Below are positions 24,658 to 31,871 of a stretch of 37,058 nt of DNA, piece by piece (position 1 is the stretch's first letter; each line of letters opens with the position of its first letter). The translations under genes and the position numbers were made by a program. Source of the stretch: a virus. The stretch covers positions 1 to 37,058 of the IMG/VR virus record IMGVR_UViG_3300034375_011810; one strand, written 5' to 3'. The notes under the pieces are model-generated. The model was not told the origin of the DNA. It saw only the letters and a list, made by a program, of their open reading frames with translations, and did not search any database.

Positions 24658-25568
24658 CCTTCCTGTTTACGGATTATGTCCATTTCAGTTACAGTTGTTC
24701 CTAAATTATGTTGACTCTGTCGATAATGATGCTTAAAAAAACGGCTTTGGTCTGCATCAAGTTCTGCAATGGGTAAGCCTAGTTTTTGTTTTAGTATGTC
24801 TGCCAGTCTCACGCTGGCATCATCTGTGTCTTGGCCAAAACTCTGCCATAACTTTTTCAAATAGTTAAAATCTTGAACTTGTCTGTAATCCCATTCTTTA
24901 CACATTGTAAGATATGTGCCTAGTCTTGCACCATATATTGCCCACCAACCGTTTTCCACATCTCTGCCTACAGTTTGCCAGATGCAAAGATGATCGTAGT
25001 TACGTTGATGCACACGTTGTTCAAATTCTTGCAGTGTAGGTTTTGCGCCTCGGTCTAAACACATTTTTACGCCTTCTCTAAATCCTGCACGCCATGCTTG
25101 ATAGGGACTACCGTTAGGGTAGGTTGTGCTATAGCAGTCGTGCATTGCTTGATACTTAGGGTCAAAACAGAATTCTACACAAGTATCATCACTGCCATCA
25201 CTGTGTTCGTGTGTTTGCATCAACTCTACAAACTGCTTAGTCCAACAACTAATTCCCCCGTTGCCATACTGTAAGCCATTTATTTCATTACGTGCTTTCC
25301 AACGAAATACATGATCCTGATTGCGTTCTGTTAATCGCAATTGTAAATTAAAAAAATTTGGATCAGGGATGTTATCTCCATCTATTAGCACAAACCTTTC
25401 TGTTTCGCTTGCACGAGCAGCGGCTTTGTGTGCTGCATCACTACCGTGTACTCCGTCCACTCGTTTTGCCCAAGGCACCATGTTTTGGATCTTAATCCAA
25501 AACTCTTCTTTCTTGGGTTCATCGTAACTTAAATAGATGCAGTCTAAGTCTGCGATATCAACTAACAT
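24651..25568 (-). CDS. Glycosyltransferase-like protein with IDGDN motif
   Basis: A 305-residue protein, GT-A-like. LDCIYLSYDEPKKEEF at 8-23 is a typical first strand and helix, and FVLIDGDNIPDPNFF around 63-65 gives the DxD-type metal site. After it come RWKARNEINGLQYGNGG and SPYQAWRAGFREGVKM. The C-terminal half is helical and Trp/Tyr-rich. The whole protein aligns by eye with the last third of the 607-residue protein at 7477-9300, but here the DGD is intact. It probably transfers a sugar from a nucleotide sugar; donor and acceptor are unknown. It overlaps the SGNH-like gene upstream by 11 nt. Confidence 0.75.
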   Translation of the reverse strand: MLVDIADLDCIYLSYDEPKKEEFWIKIQNMVPWAKRVDGVHGSDAAHKAAARASETERFVLIDGDNIPDPNFFNLQLRLTERNQDHVFRWKARNEINGLQYGNGGISCWTKQFVELMQTHEHSDGSDDTCVEFCFDPKYQAMHDCYSTTYPNGSPYQAWRAGFREGVKMCLDRGAKPTLQEFEQRVHQRNYDHLCIWQTVGRDVENGWWAIYGARLGTYLTMCKEWDYRQVQDFNYLKKLWQSFGQDTDDASVRLADILKQKLGLPIAELDADQSRFFKHHYRQSQHNLGTTVTEMDIIRKQEGW

Positions 25569-26226
25569 TATTTGTTTCTATAATTTTTATTAATATATTG
25601 GCCCATTCGGAATGACCTTGTTCATTTGCATGAACGTCTGTTTTACTTAATTCTAATTTGTTATCTATAATATAGTCTAACATACACAATTCAGTATAAT
25701 TCCGTATGTCAATATCACTTATACTATTTTTACTAAAGAAAAACGGAATGTATCTACTTGTGTTAGTAAGCAAAACGCTATCATAATATGCTTGAAAATT
25801 CAATGATTGTTCTGGTTTAGAAAAATATTTATTAAACCAATCATTATAATAACTTAATGTACCGTCTATAGGATTCATCAATGAAAACTTTTCAGCACTA
25901 TCAGCACTTCCACCAGTACTGCGTATAAATTCTTTTGTTTTAGATTTGAAGTAAAAACTTTTATCTATTATACTAGTCTGATGGATGTTGTTGTTATCTA
26001 AAATAAACAGTTTACGGGAGGGATGACTCCATCCTATAATAACTACATCATCTTTTGCTATCTGCTTTTGGACTTCTAAATATGAATTATAGATATATAA
26101 ATTGTCAATAGCAGCCTTTGCTAAGTTTACAACCTCACAATTAAAATACTTTTTTAAATGATCAGGCCATCCAAATTCCACTTTGTAAGGTAAGCTAAAA
26201 CTATGACCAAAAACCCATATCTTCAT
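25558..26226 (-). CDS. SGNH-hydrolase-like protein, copy 3 (GHS variant)
   Basis: A 222-residue protein. The first block reads FGHSFSLPY, so Ser9 is kept but GDS has become GHS. NLAKAAIDNLYIYN takes the place of the Gly/Asn block, VIIGWSHPSRKLF matches GWSxPGR of the other two copies, and DVHANEQGHSEW near the C-terminus gives the Asp-x-His pair. With a changed first block its activity is uncertain; it may be an altered esterase/acyltransferase. The ATG directly abuts a TAA that ends a 19-codon ORF. Gene order and AT content match the neighbours. Confidence 0.72.
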   Translation of the reverse strand: MKIWVFGHSFSLPYKVEFGWPDHLKKYFNCEVVNLAKAAIDNLYIYNSYLEVQKQIAKDDVVIIGWSHPSRKLFILDNNNIHQTSIIDKSFYFKSKTKEFIRSTGGSADSAEKFSLMNPIDGTLSYYNDWFNKYFSKPEQSLNFQAYYDSVLLTNTSRYIPFFFSKNSISDIDIRNYTELCMLDYIIDNKLELSKTDVHANEQGHSEWANILIKIIETNNVS

Positions 26227-26286
26227 TTATAGGTTAACCTGAAATTTAAGTAACTTTTCTGCAATATCAATCAGATTTTTTTCCAT
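26227..26286 (-). CDS. Possible 19-residue micro-ORF upstream of the GHS-type SGNH gene
   Basis: The 40-nt gap before the SGNH-like gene is bridged by a 20-codon frame opening at ATG 26286, inside the end of the next gene upstream. It reads MEKNLIDIAEKLL and ends QVNL, and its TAA abuts the next ATG exactly. It forms a plausible amphipathic helix. It may be a small protein, a leader that couples translation, or the remains of a longer gene. The very short length means chance cannot be excluded. Confidence 0.28.
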   Translation of the reverse strand: MEKNLIDIAEKLLKFQVNL

Positions 26287-26659
26287 ACTGTTCTACGTCT
26301 TGATAAGTTTCATTTTCATTGATGGCTAGTGCGGCATTGTTTTTAACTACATATTGACCACTGTCTGCTTTTTCTAAAAGTGCTTGAACGTGGTTAGCTC
26401 TTGGTGGTTGATATAGCGCACCATCTTTAACTATTTTGTTGCCTAGATTTCTATATTCTTCAAGGGAAACTGTTATATAAGGACCAATTGGTAAAGGATT
26501 CCCGTCTGCTCGGTCAAGCCTGACAGGTTGACCAGAAACAACTGTTCCATCTTCTTCATAGTAAATTCTATATTCGTATACTGGCTCAGTACTTTGATTG
26601 TTTTTTTCTAATTGTTCTACTTCAGCCCAAAATTTTGCCGCATCTTGTTCTATACTCAT
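26267..26659 (-). CDS. Conserved hypothetical phage protein
   Basis: A 130-residue acidic protein. A helical N-terminus (MSIEQDAAKFWAEVEQLEK) is followed by PVYEYRIYYEEDGTVVSG, a beta-hairpin-like segment that I associate with uncharacterised marine phage proteins, then GPYITVSLEEYRNLGNKIVKDG. No enzymatic motif is visible. It overlaps the upstream glycosyltransferase-like gene by 38 nt. The function is unknown; small accessory proteins of this kind may regulate or chaperone neighbours, but nothing in the sequence shows that. Confidence 0.72.
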   Translation of the reverse strand: MSIEQDAAKFWAEVEQLEKNNQSTEPVYEYRIYYEEDGTVVSGQPVRLDRADGNPLPIGPYITVSLEEYRNLGNKIVKDGALYQPPRANHVQALLEKADSGQYVVKNNAALAINENETYQDVEQYGKKSD

Positions 26660-27479
26660 TGATTATTTCCTCAGTAACATATGATTTATCATAATAGTGA
26701 AAAGGATCATATTGGTTATACATATTTACTCTTATCATGCCTTGGTCTAATTCTGTTATGAAATCCTTTTGCCATCGCTCATGCCTGTTGTTATTAATTT
26801 GGGGTTTCATATGTACAAAATTAATAAAGTCTGCTGCTGGTAATGTACAATGTTCCTCTCCAATTATACTAGCAGCAATAGCATAAACAACATCGGTACT
26901 GGGGTGTACTTCTCTGCAATTAACCAAAGCATGATCCGAAATAGCCGTATATTCTTGAAAAATTTCTTTAGCCCTGTTAAAAAAATCATGTGCAGTTTTG
27001 GTATATCTAAAATACATCAGACCATTGTAGACGTCTGGCAACCCGTTGTCGTCAAATAATTTTCTATAAAACCTGACATTAGAATTTAGGCCTTGATAAT
27101 TTTTGCAGCTCACGCTGAGTACTATATCCCGCAGCCTAAATGTGTTCCACCAATGATCAATCGATCTTGTAAACAGCAAATCACTTTCTAGTTTTACAGT
27201 TTCCTTAAATGGTGTTAGGTTAAAAACCTGCCATTCGTTGTTAAATCTAGCAACATCGGTAGTGGTATCATTGTCTAGAACAATAATGTAATCAAACATT
27301 TCGCGATGATGTCGTTCAATTTGATTTTCTGTTTTTTTGTCAACAATAACCGCATACTTGTTAATTTTCTGCGTAAGTTTTATGCTCATGCACTGTACAT
27401 AAGCCAATTGTAGATAGTTAACTTGGTCAGTATTTTGTGCAAAGGTTACAAAACCTTGACTGTCTTTATGCTGGCTCAC
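26622..27479 (-). CDS. Glycosyltransferase-like protein with altered DxD (ESD)
   Basis: A 285-residue GT-A/GT8-like protein. The N-terminal GFVTFAQNTDQVNYLQLA aligns with GVVIFAFNSVRVDYVKIA of the next gene upstream. LTPFKETVKLESDLLF at 88-103 aligns with LTPYDETILIDGDYFI, so it is a paralog in tandem. The DGD of the paralog is replaced by ESD (98-100). VYNGLMYFRYTK and SDHALVN resemble later glycosyltransferase motifs. It may be catalytic with a shifted metal site, or a partner subunit. It overlaps the upstream paralog by 14 nt. Confidence 0.65.
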   Translation of the reverse strand: MSQHKDSQGFVTFAQNTDQVNYLQLAYVQCMSIKLTQKINKYAVIVDKKTENQIERHHREMFDYIIVLDNDTTTDVARFNNEWQVFNLTPFKETVKLESDLLFTRSIDHWWNTFRLRDIVLSVSCKNYQGLNSNVRFYRKLFDDNGLPDVYNGLMYFRYTKTAHDFFNRAKEIFQEYTAISDHALVNCREVHPSTDVVYAIAASIIGEEHCTLPAADFINFVHMKPQINNNRHERWQKDFITELDQGMIRVNMYNQYDPFHYYDKSYVTEEIINEYRTRCGKILG

Positions 27480-28287
27480 TGACTATGCTTTCTACAAAAT
27501 TATGGCAATTGTCGCTCATCAAAAAATCTTTGTCCATGATGTGAATATTTTGTTGTGAAATAACGTGTGCTCGTTGCGATTCTCTGACGACCAAAAGACT
27601 ATTCCTTACTTCAATATTTCGAATAGGTTGCTCTATCGTTAACATAGCATTGTGAAAATAGTTTCTAGGATCTTTTGTATAACCATTGATAACTAAATCT
27701 GCTATTGCAAAAGCAAAATCATTTCTATAAGGACCTGTTAAATTAAACAGTTTATAATAATAGGCATAGTTTTTCTGCACTCTGCCGATTAGATCGAAAA
27801 ATGTTTTAGTAAATTTAGTTTTACGAAACATGACAACCGTTGCCCATAGCAGATTAAATCCCCTGTGTCCCATAGCATTGCTCATGGTTTGGTCAGGACT
27901 GTTGCTGGTAGTCACTATTTTATATTCAAAGTCTATAGACCAGAATTTATTCAAATTACTGTCTAATATAAAATAATCTCCATCTATTAAAATAGTTTCA
28001 TCATAAGGTGTTAGTTCATAGGCCAGGTGCCTGCCAAAATTTCGCCATTCAGTAGTTTTGCCATCGCTAGTATATCTAAAGTTAGAATCTTTGTTTTCGA
28101 TTTTAATAACTCGATCAAAGACATTGTCTGCTACGTCACTATCAGTAATTACAGTAACTGGTATTTGTAAGAAATGTTTTATCAATCTGGCAGAACGTCC
28201 TGCAATTTTTACATAATCAACCCTGACAGAATTGAATGCAAAAATAACTACGCCTCTAGATTTTTCTGACTTGTTTGAGTTCTGCAT
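27466..28287 (-). CDS. Glycosyltransferase-like protein with intact DGD
   Basis: A 273-residue protein. GVVIFAFNSVRVDYVKIAGR at 12-31 begins a nucleotide-sugar-binding-like fold, VTVITDSD follows, and TILIDGDYFILDS at 98-110 holds the DxD-type DGD motif (102-104). NLLWATVVMFRKTKF and YRNDFAFAIADLV look like the acceptor-side segments of GT8/GT-A-type enzymes. Its downstream neighbour is a diverged tandem copy. Donor and acceptor are unknown. It is the second gene of the ~21-kb minus-strand run and overlaps the first by 32 nt. Confidence 0.7.
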   Translation of the reverse strand: MQNSNKSEKSRGVVIFAFNSVRVDYVKIAGRSARLIKHFLQIPVTVITDSDVADNVFDRVIKIENKDSNFRYTSDGKTTEWRNFGRHLAYELTPYDETILIDGDYFILDSNLNKFWSIDFEYKIVTTSNSPDQTMSNAMGHRGFNLLWATVVMFRKTKFTKTFFDLIGRVQKNYAYYYKLFNLTGPYRNDFAFAIADLVINGYTKDPRNYFHNAMLTIEQPIRNIEVRNSLLVVRESQRAHVISQQNIHIMDKDFLMSDNCHNFVESIVSEPA

Positions 28288-28573
28288 GTTGTTGATGCCA
28301 AGTATTCATTACAGTTTGATAGTGCTGTCTAGCAGATTCTAGTAACTCTTTGCGATTGACTTCTACAGGATTTTGATAAGTGTCTTCGAGGTACAATACG
28401 TCATCGGGCCAGGTAGCCAAAAATGCCAACAGTTCTTGTGTGACTATAAACATGCCGTTGTTATAAGGCAGTAACAGATCCGTTTTAATTTTTTCTCTAA
28501 GAATTTTTTTGTTGATTTGATAGTTAGTAGACTGTCTAACTTGATCTACCAGCGTGTTAATAGAATTTTCCAT
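28256..28573 (-). CDS. Conserved small phage protein, first gene of the minus-strand cluster
   Basis: A 105-residue protein. LLLPYNNGMFIVTQELLAFLATW is followed by LYLEDTYQNPVEVNRKELLESARQHYQTVMNTWHQQHAEL, a pattern I associate with uncharacterised proteins near tail-fibre genes in T4-like marine phages. No catalytic motif is seen. It is the first gene after the promoter at 28598-28626 and has a short AT-rich leader without a Shine-Dalgarno (TTATTATTTTTGCA before the ATG). Confidence 0.75.
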   Translation of the reverse strand: MENSINTLVDQVRQSTNYQINKKILREKIKTDLLLPYNNGMFIVTQELLAFLATWPDDVLYLEDTYQNPVEVNRKELLESARQHYQTVMNTWHQQHAELKQVRKI

Positions 28574-28576
28574 TGC

Positions 28577-28616
28577 AAAAATAATAAAAGGTACAGTATT
28601 ATATACTCTGTACCTT
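28577..28616 (-). terminator. Intrinsic terminator-like dyad after the virion structural block
   Basis: On the minus strand AAGGTACAG (28616-28608) pairs with CTGTACCTT (28596-28588), extended by TAT/ATA around a 3-nt loop with a 2-nt bulge. A T-rich tract (TTATTATTTTT, 28587-28577) follows. It lies 26 nt after the stop of the last structural gene (28642), which fits termination of late transcripts. The same dyad overlaps the promoter at 28598-28626. Confidence 0.6.
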
Positions 28617-28626
28617 GGGCTGTCAA
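28598..28626 (-). promoter_or_regulatory. Consensus sigma70 promoter of the radical SAM/glycosyltransferase cluster
   Basis: On the minus strand a perfect TTGACA (28626-28621), a 17-nt spacer and a perfect TATAAT (28603-28598). Transcription should start near 28592, 19 nt before the ATG at 28573. The -10 box lies inside the 9-bp-arm dyad AAGGTACAG...CTGTACCTT, which therefore could also be an operator. All 21 kb downstream is nearly gap-free, so this is probably its main promoter. Confidence 0.75.
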
Positions 28627-28641
28627 ATTAATTTGAACTAA

Positions 28642-29583
28642 TTAACCAAATGTTACACTGCCCCAAGTATTGGCTAGGTATGTTGTACTTGGATATACAA
28701 CTTGTAGTCTATGGTTAACTGTTACGTCGATATTGTCGTCGAACGCTGGACTTTGTGCTGGACTTTGACTTTCGATGCTGAATGTAATTACTTCACCTAC
28801 ACCGCCGTTTGAGCCTGCAGTTCCTGTTACCTTAGTTAGCACTCTGGCAAACTGTGCATTGTAAGCACTGCCACTGTCGCTGCCGGTATTTTTATACACT
28901 TCTAAGTTTGCCGAAGTCTGGCCATAATAGCCATAAGTAGTCAAGTCTGTGTTTTCTGTAAACGGAGCAGGGGTAGTAATAGCATTAAATGTAATTGCAC
29001 TCATAGTTTTACCTGTGCAGTTATCAATAACGTCTAATAGAGCAGCGCCACGAGTTGTACCACCGGTGTTGGTTGTACTGGTAACCTGGATTGCAATAGT
29101 TCCGCCTGCATTAAAAAAGTATCTGGCCTGATCCGAACTGCCAAATGTTGCAGTTCTACCAAAGTTAAAATCGACTGCACTAGTACTACTGGTGTTAATG
29201 CTTGCAGCTTGGTCAGGTTGGTTAAGAGTTGGTCCTGCAGCAGCACTTGTTAATCTATTTGTATAAGCGGTGGTTAAGTTTGTACTTACATCGTTGGTGG
29301 CATTAATTACTTCGCCGGTTATATACGTACTAAGATTACTAAAACCGACGCCGCTTTGATGTTTGCGAACTGCATTTAGTGAACCTACTAAGGTAGTCCA
29401 TTGGCCAGCTGTAATTTGATCAGATACGGCAGTAACGTTTGCAACTGTAGTTTGACCATAACCTGCATTACCATAACCTGTTGACCATAAGGTGTTTAGT
29501 TGACCTGATACATTGGCTGCTGCGCCGCCCGCAAATGCATTATAATCACTTGCTTCAACTAAACCACCTGAACTGTATGTCAT
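28642..29583 (-). CDS. Virion structural protein (tail/fibre-associated)
   Basis: A 313-residue Ser/Thr/Gly/Asn-rich protein typical of virion beta-structure proteins. It opens MTYSSGGLVEASDYNAFAGG. The middle carries RTATFGSSDQARYFFNAGGTIAIQVTS-like segments, where a DQARYFFNAGG stretch precedes beta strands; the end is VNHRLQVVYPSTTYLANTWG. No signal or membrane helix. It has AAAAGGA 7 nt before the ATG and a late-like box upstream (29601-29608). Likely a tail or fibre-associated structural protein by composition and place; exact role unknown. A terminator follows. Confidence 0.72.
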   Translation of the reverse strand: MTYSSGGLVEASDYNAFAGGAAANVSGQLNTLWSTGYGNAGYGQTTVANVTAVSDQITAGQWTTLVGSLNAVRKHQSGVGFSNLSTYITGEVINATNDVSTNLTTAYTNRLTSAAAGPTLNQPDQAASINTSSTSAVDFNFGRTATFGSSDQARYFFNAGGTIAIQVTSTTNTGGTTRGAALLDVIDNCTGKTMSAITFNAITTPAPFTENTDLTTYGYYGQTSANLEVYKNTGSDSGSAYNAQFARVLTKVTGTAGSNGGVGEVITFSIESQSPAQSPAFDDNIDVTVNHRLQVVYPSTTYLANTWGSVTFG

Positions 29584-29595
29584 GTTCTAATCCTT

Positions 29596-31068
29596 TTATA
29601 TATTTACCTTGACGATGGCTTCAAGCAATGCCTCGTCATCCATATCTTTGTTTTCAAGTGCTCTGCCGATAACAGCACCGTGGTCAGCATTTGCAGATCG
29701 AGCACAGCCATTTCCTGCGCTTACTAAACGGTCACCTTTTTGCACTCTGCCAACTGTACGCACAGGCACACGACCTACCATAGCAACTGGTGGTGCAATT
29801 TTAACCTGTTCTGTGCCATTTAAACTATTCATCAAGTAAGCAGGTTCAGTACTAATAACACCTAATACATTTTCGCAGTTTACAGTATCACATTGCGTAA
29901 TTTCTTTTTCGCCACCAATCATTACCACCGTTCCTGGAGGATAATCTCGGTCTGCTTCAAAACGTTCTGCCAAGTCAGCGTATTGTGCAGTAATTGCAGT
30001 ACCAACAAAGTAACTACCAGTTACGTTGCCAACTGCGGTAATATTGCCGCTAGTATAAATGTTTCCTGTTAGTCCAATACCACCTGTTACACGGATAGCA
30101 CCTGTAACGTTACTGGTAGCATTTTCGCCTTGAGTTGCTAACAAATAATTACTTACTGTAGCGTTTCCAGTAACCGAGATTGCATTACTGAAAACTACTC
30201 TTCCCGATGCACCAACTACAAGGACTGCCGAAGTTAATAAACCTCCTACATTTGCACGTATTGCTACGTTAGCATTATTAATGTTGTTAGTCAATTGAAC
30301 TACATTACTAGAAACACTGGCAGTGTAATTATTGAATTGTCCGACTGTTAAACCGTTGTTGTCAGCAATAGTAACTGTACTGTCAAAAGTTTCTGCTATA
30401 TCCGTCCGTGCATAGTTGCTTGCTGCTACAAATCCTAAATTATTTGCATTGTCTGCAGTTCCATAGTATGCAATATTTGGAATAACTGTATTAGATACTA
30501 AGTTAAAACCAGGTTTAATAGTTGTAAAACCTGTAATTGTTGTTTGTGGAGTATAAGGAGTCGAGTCCTTGCTTATAATAGTTACTAAATCACTAGCAAC
30601 GTAAACGTTTACAGCAACGTGATTGACGTTACCAGTATCTGTAATTGTACCTACAATTGTACCACTGGTACCAGTGTTACTACTAAATGCAGGGCCGACC
30701 AATGTCCAACTTGTACCATTCCAAATATATAATTGTTCGTTTGTTGTATCCCACCAACTGTTGCCAGTAGATGCAGAAGTTGGTTCTACTGAGGTGCTTG
30801 TAATACTGCTCAAAGTTTTCCATGCAGTTCCGGTGTATACTTTAAGGTTTCCGGCGGTATCCCACCATATTTGTCCTGCTAGTGGGGTTGTTGGGGCAGT
30901 ACCTCTACTAAAATTTTCTAGTAAATGGACATAGTTTTCATTTAGAAAGGCTCCATAACCTGCATAGTTTTTTCCTACCAAAGTCAAATCGCTGCTGGTA
31001 GTATTAACTGTACCATCAGCAATTGTGGTTAAAGTAGAACCGTTTGTTAATCTAATTGTATATGCCAT
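29596..31068 (-). CDS. Tail-fibre-like structural protein with C-terminal YADLAE/autocleavage-like domain
   Basis: A 490-residue protein. The N-terminal part (MAYTIRLTNGSTLTTI) precedes two Trp repeats, GQIWWDTAGNLKVYTGTAWK and GNSWWDTTNEQLYIWNGTSW, each a short beta unit. The middle is a Val/Asn/Thr/Gly-rich fibre with TGNI-type steps. The C-terminal ~120 residues start at QYADLAERFEAD and continue PPGTVVMIGGEKEI, VISTEPAYLMNS and GRVPVRTVGRVQKGD. The protein at 31868 has the same domain. It resembles the peptidase-G2/IMC-type C-terminal domains of phage appendages, in which part can cleave itself or aid trimer assembly; that is inference. The leader has AATAAATA and GAACGGTA. Confidence 0.78.
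   Translation of the reverse strand: MAYTIRLTNGSTLTTIADGTVNTTSSDLTLVGKNYAGYGAFLNENYVHLLENFSRGTAPTTPLAGQIWWDTAGNLKVYTGTAWKTLSSITSTSVEPTSASTGNSWWDTTNEQLYIWNGTSWTLVGPAFSSNTGTSGTIVGTITDTGNVNHVAVNVYVASDLVTIISKDSTPYTPQTTITGFTTIKPGFNLVSNTVIPNIAYYGTADNANNLGFVAASNYARTDIAETFDSTVTIADNNGLTVGQFNNYTASVSSNVVQLTNNINNANVAIRANVGGLLTSAVLVVGASGRVVFSNAISVTGNATVSNYLLATQGENATSNVTGAIRVTGGIGLTGNIYTSGNITAVGNVTGSYFVGTAITAQYADLAERFEADRDYPPGTVVMIGGEKEITQCDTVNCENVLGVISTEPAYLMNSLNGTEQVKIAPPVAMVGRVPVRTVGRVQKGDRLVSAGNGCARSANADHGAVIGRALENKDMDDEALLEAIVKVNI
29601..29608 (-). promoter_or_regulatory. Late-promoter-like box before the structural gene at 28642
   Basis: GGTAAATA on the minus strand, 6/8 match to the T4 late box TATAAATA, at the end of the upstream gene and with 17 nt between it and the ATG at 29583. 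Spacing agrees with the clearer boxes at 31089 and 33674. It is weaker than those and may be coincidental. Confidence 0.35.
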
Positions 31069-31088
31069 TTTTTACGTACCGTTCTTAA

Positions 31089-31096
31089 TATTTATT
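31089..31096 (-). promoter_or_regulatory. Late promoter box before the tail-fibre gene at 29596
   Basis: AATAAATA on the minus strand, 7/8 match to the T4 late consensus TATAAATA, 20 nt before the ATG at 31068, in the 33-nt gap between structural genes. T4-like late genes are read through such a single box by a phage late sigma factor. Confidence 0.55.
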
Positions 31097-31101
31097 TCCT
31101 A

Positions 31102-31707
31102 TTATAAGTTAGAACTTAGGTTTGTTAGTGTTTGTATTCTAACTGTGTAATCAATTTGAATCAGCCTATTAAGTGCTTTTTGAACAGGGTGGAAGATAAC
31201 GTGAGTTAATAGTTTACCATCTGCACTTTCTAAACCTAATTCATCAAAAACATATGTTCCCTGCATAGTGGCACTATTATCAAACGCTTGTTGTCCTGCA
31301 GGCTCAGCATAATCCAACAAACAACTTACAAAGATATCTGTATAAATTAGACCTGGTGTGTGTCTAATTTCAATATAATTCCTATTGGGATCTAAGTTTA
31401 ATGCGCTAGTATTGTCTACAATTTTGCTGTAAGTTTCATTATAAAGTGTTGCACCTTGACCGTATGTATTGGGCGGCAAGTAAGTAATCACACCTGTTGT
31501 ATCTACTACTGTGGCTCCATTACCAAACACCATATTTTGAATATATTGTGTGCCTTTATTAGCCACAGCGGTTGCCAGTGCTTCGCTCATATTTTCATAG
31601 TGAATGGCATTTGGTTTGTCAATAAAAATTTCCTGGGTTAATGGATCCCAAATTTTAACGTGTCCTTGTACCATTGCTTTTGCGTTATCTAACATTTTAT
31701 GATCCAT
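31102..31707 (-). CDS. Virion structural protein of the marine T4-like type
   Basis: A 201-residue protein with GHVKIWDPLTQEIFIDKPNAIHYENMSEAL (about 15-44), VFGNGATVVDTTGVITYLPPNTYG and LLDYAEPAGQQAFDN, and the end LTHVIFHPVQKALNRLIQIDY. These segments recall a structural protein common in T4-like cyanophages; the precise place in the particle is not known to me. The ATG shares a base with the TAA of the 54-residue ORF (TAATG), so translation is coupled. No export signal. Confidence 0.75.
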   Translation of the reverse strand: MDHKMLDNAKAMVQGHVKIWDPLTQEIFIDKPNAIHYENMSEALATAVANKGTQYIQNMVFGNGATVVDTTGVITYLPPNTYGQGATLYNETYSKIVDNTSALNLDPNRNYIEIRHTPGLIYTDIFVSCLLDYAEPAGQQAFDNSATMQGTYVFDELGLESADGKLLTHVIFHPVQKALNRLIQIDYTVRIQTLTNLSSNL

Positions 31708-31871
31708 TAACTTCCTGTTTCTACAATTACTTTGCCAGTTTCGGGGTCTGTAATTTTTAAAAAACCACGAACATAGATTCCTGTTGATTCATTTGGGCGT
31801 TCTTCGCTGACTCTTTTGGGTTCCGGCTCGTCAGATATAAACTCAGTAGAATCTGTATTGTTATTTATCAT
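31707..31871 (-). CDS. 54-residue phage protein related to the next gene's N-terminus
   Basis: The 160-nt gap between two structural genes is filled by a 55-codon frame. ATG 31871 overlaps the upstream stop as ATGA, and its TAA overlaps the downstream ATG by one base. It opens MINNNTDSTEF, has an acidic/Pro/Arg middle, and ends GIYVRGFLKITDPETGKVIVE-like. That ending resembles GHVKIWDPLTQEIFIDK of the next gene, so it may share its beta unit. Probably a small virion or assembly protein. Confidence 0.75.
   Translation of the reverse strand: MINNNTDSTEFISDEPEPKRVSEERPNESTGIYVRGFLKITDPETGKVIVETGS

Noticed and set aside
26231-26240. 10-bp palindrome AGGTTAACCT upstream of the GHS-type SGNH gene
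   Set aside because: Single short site in an AT-rich stretch with no promoter near it, and it lies inside the 19-codon frame.
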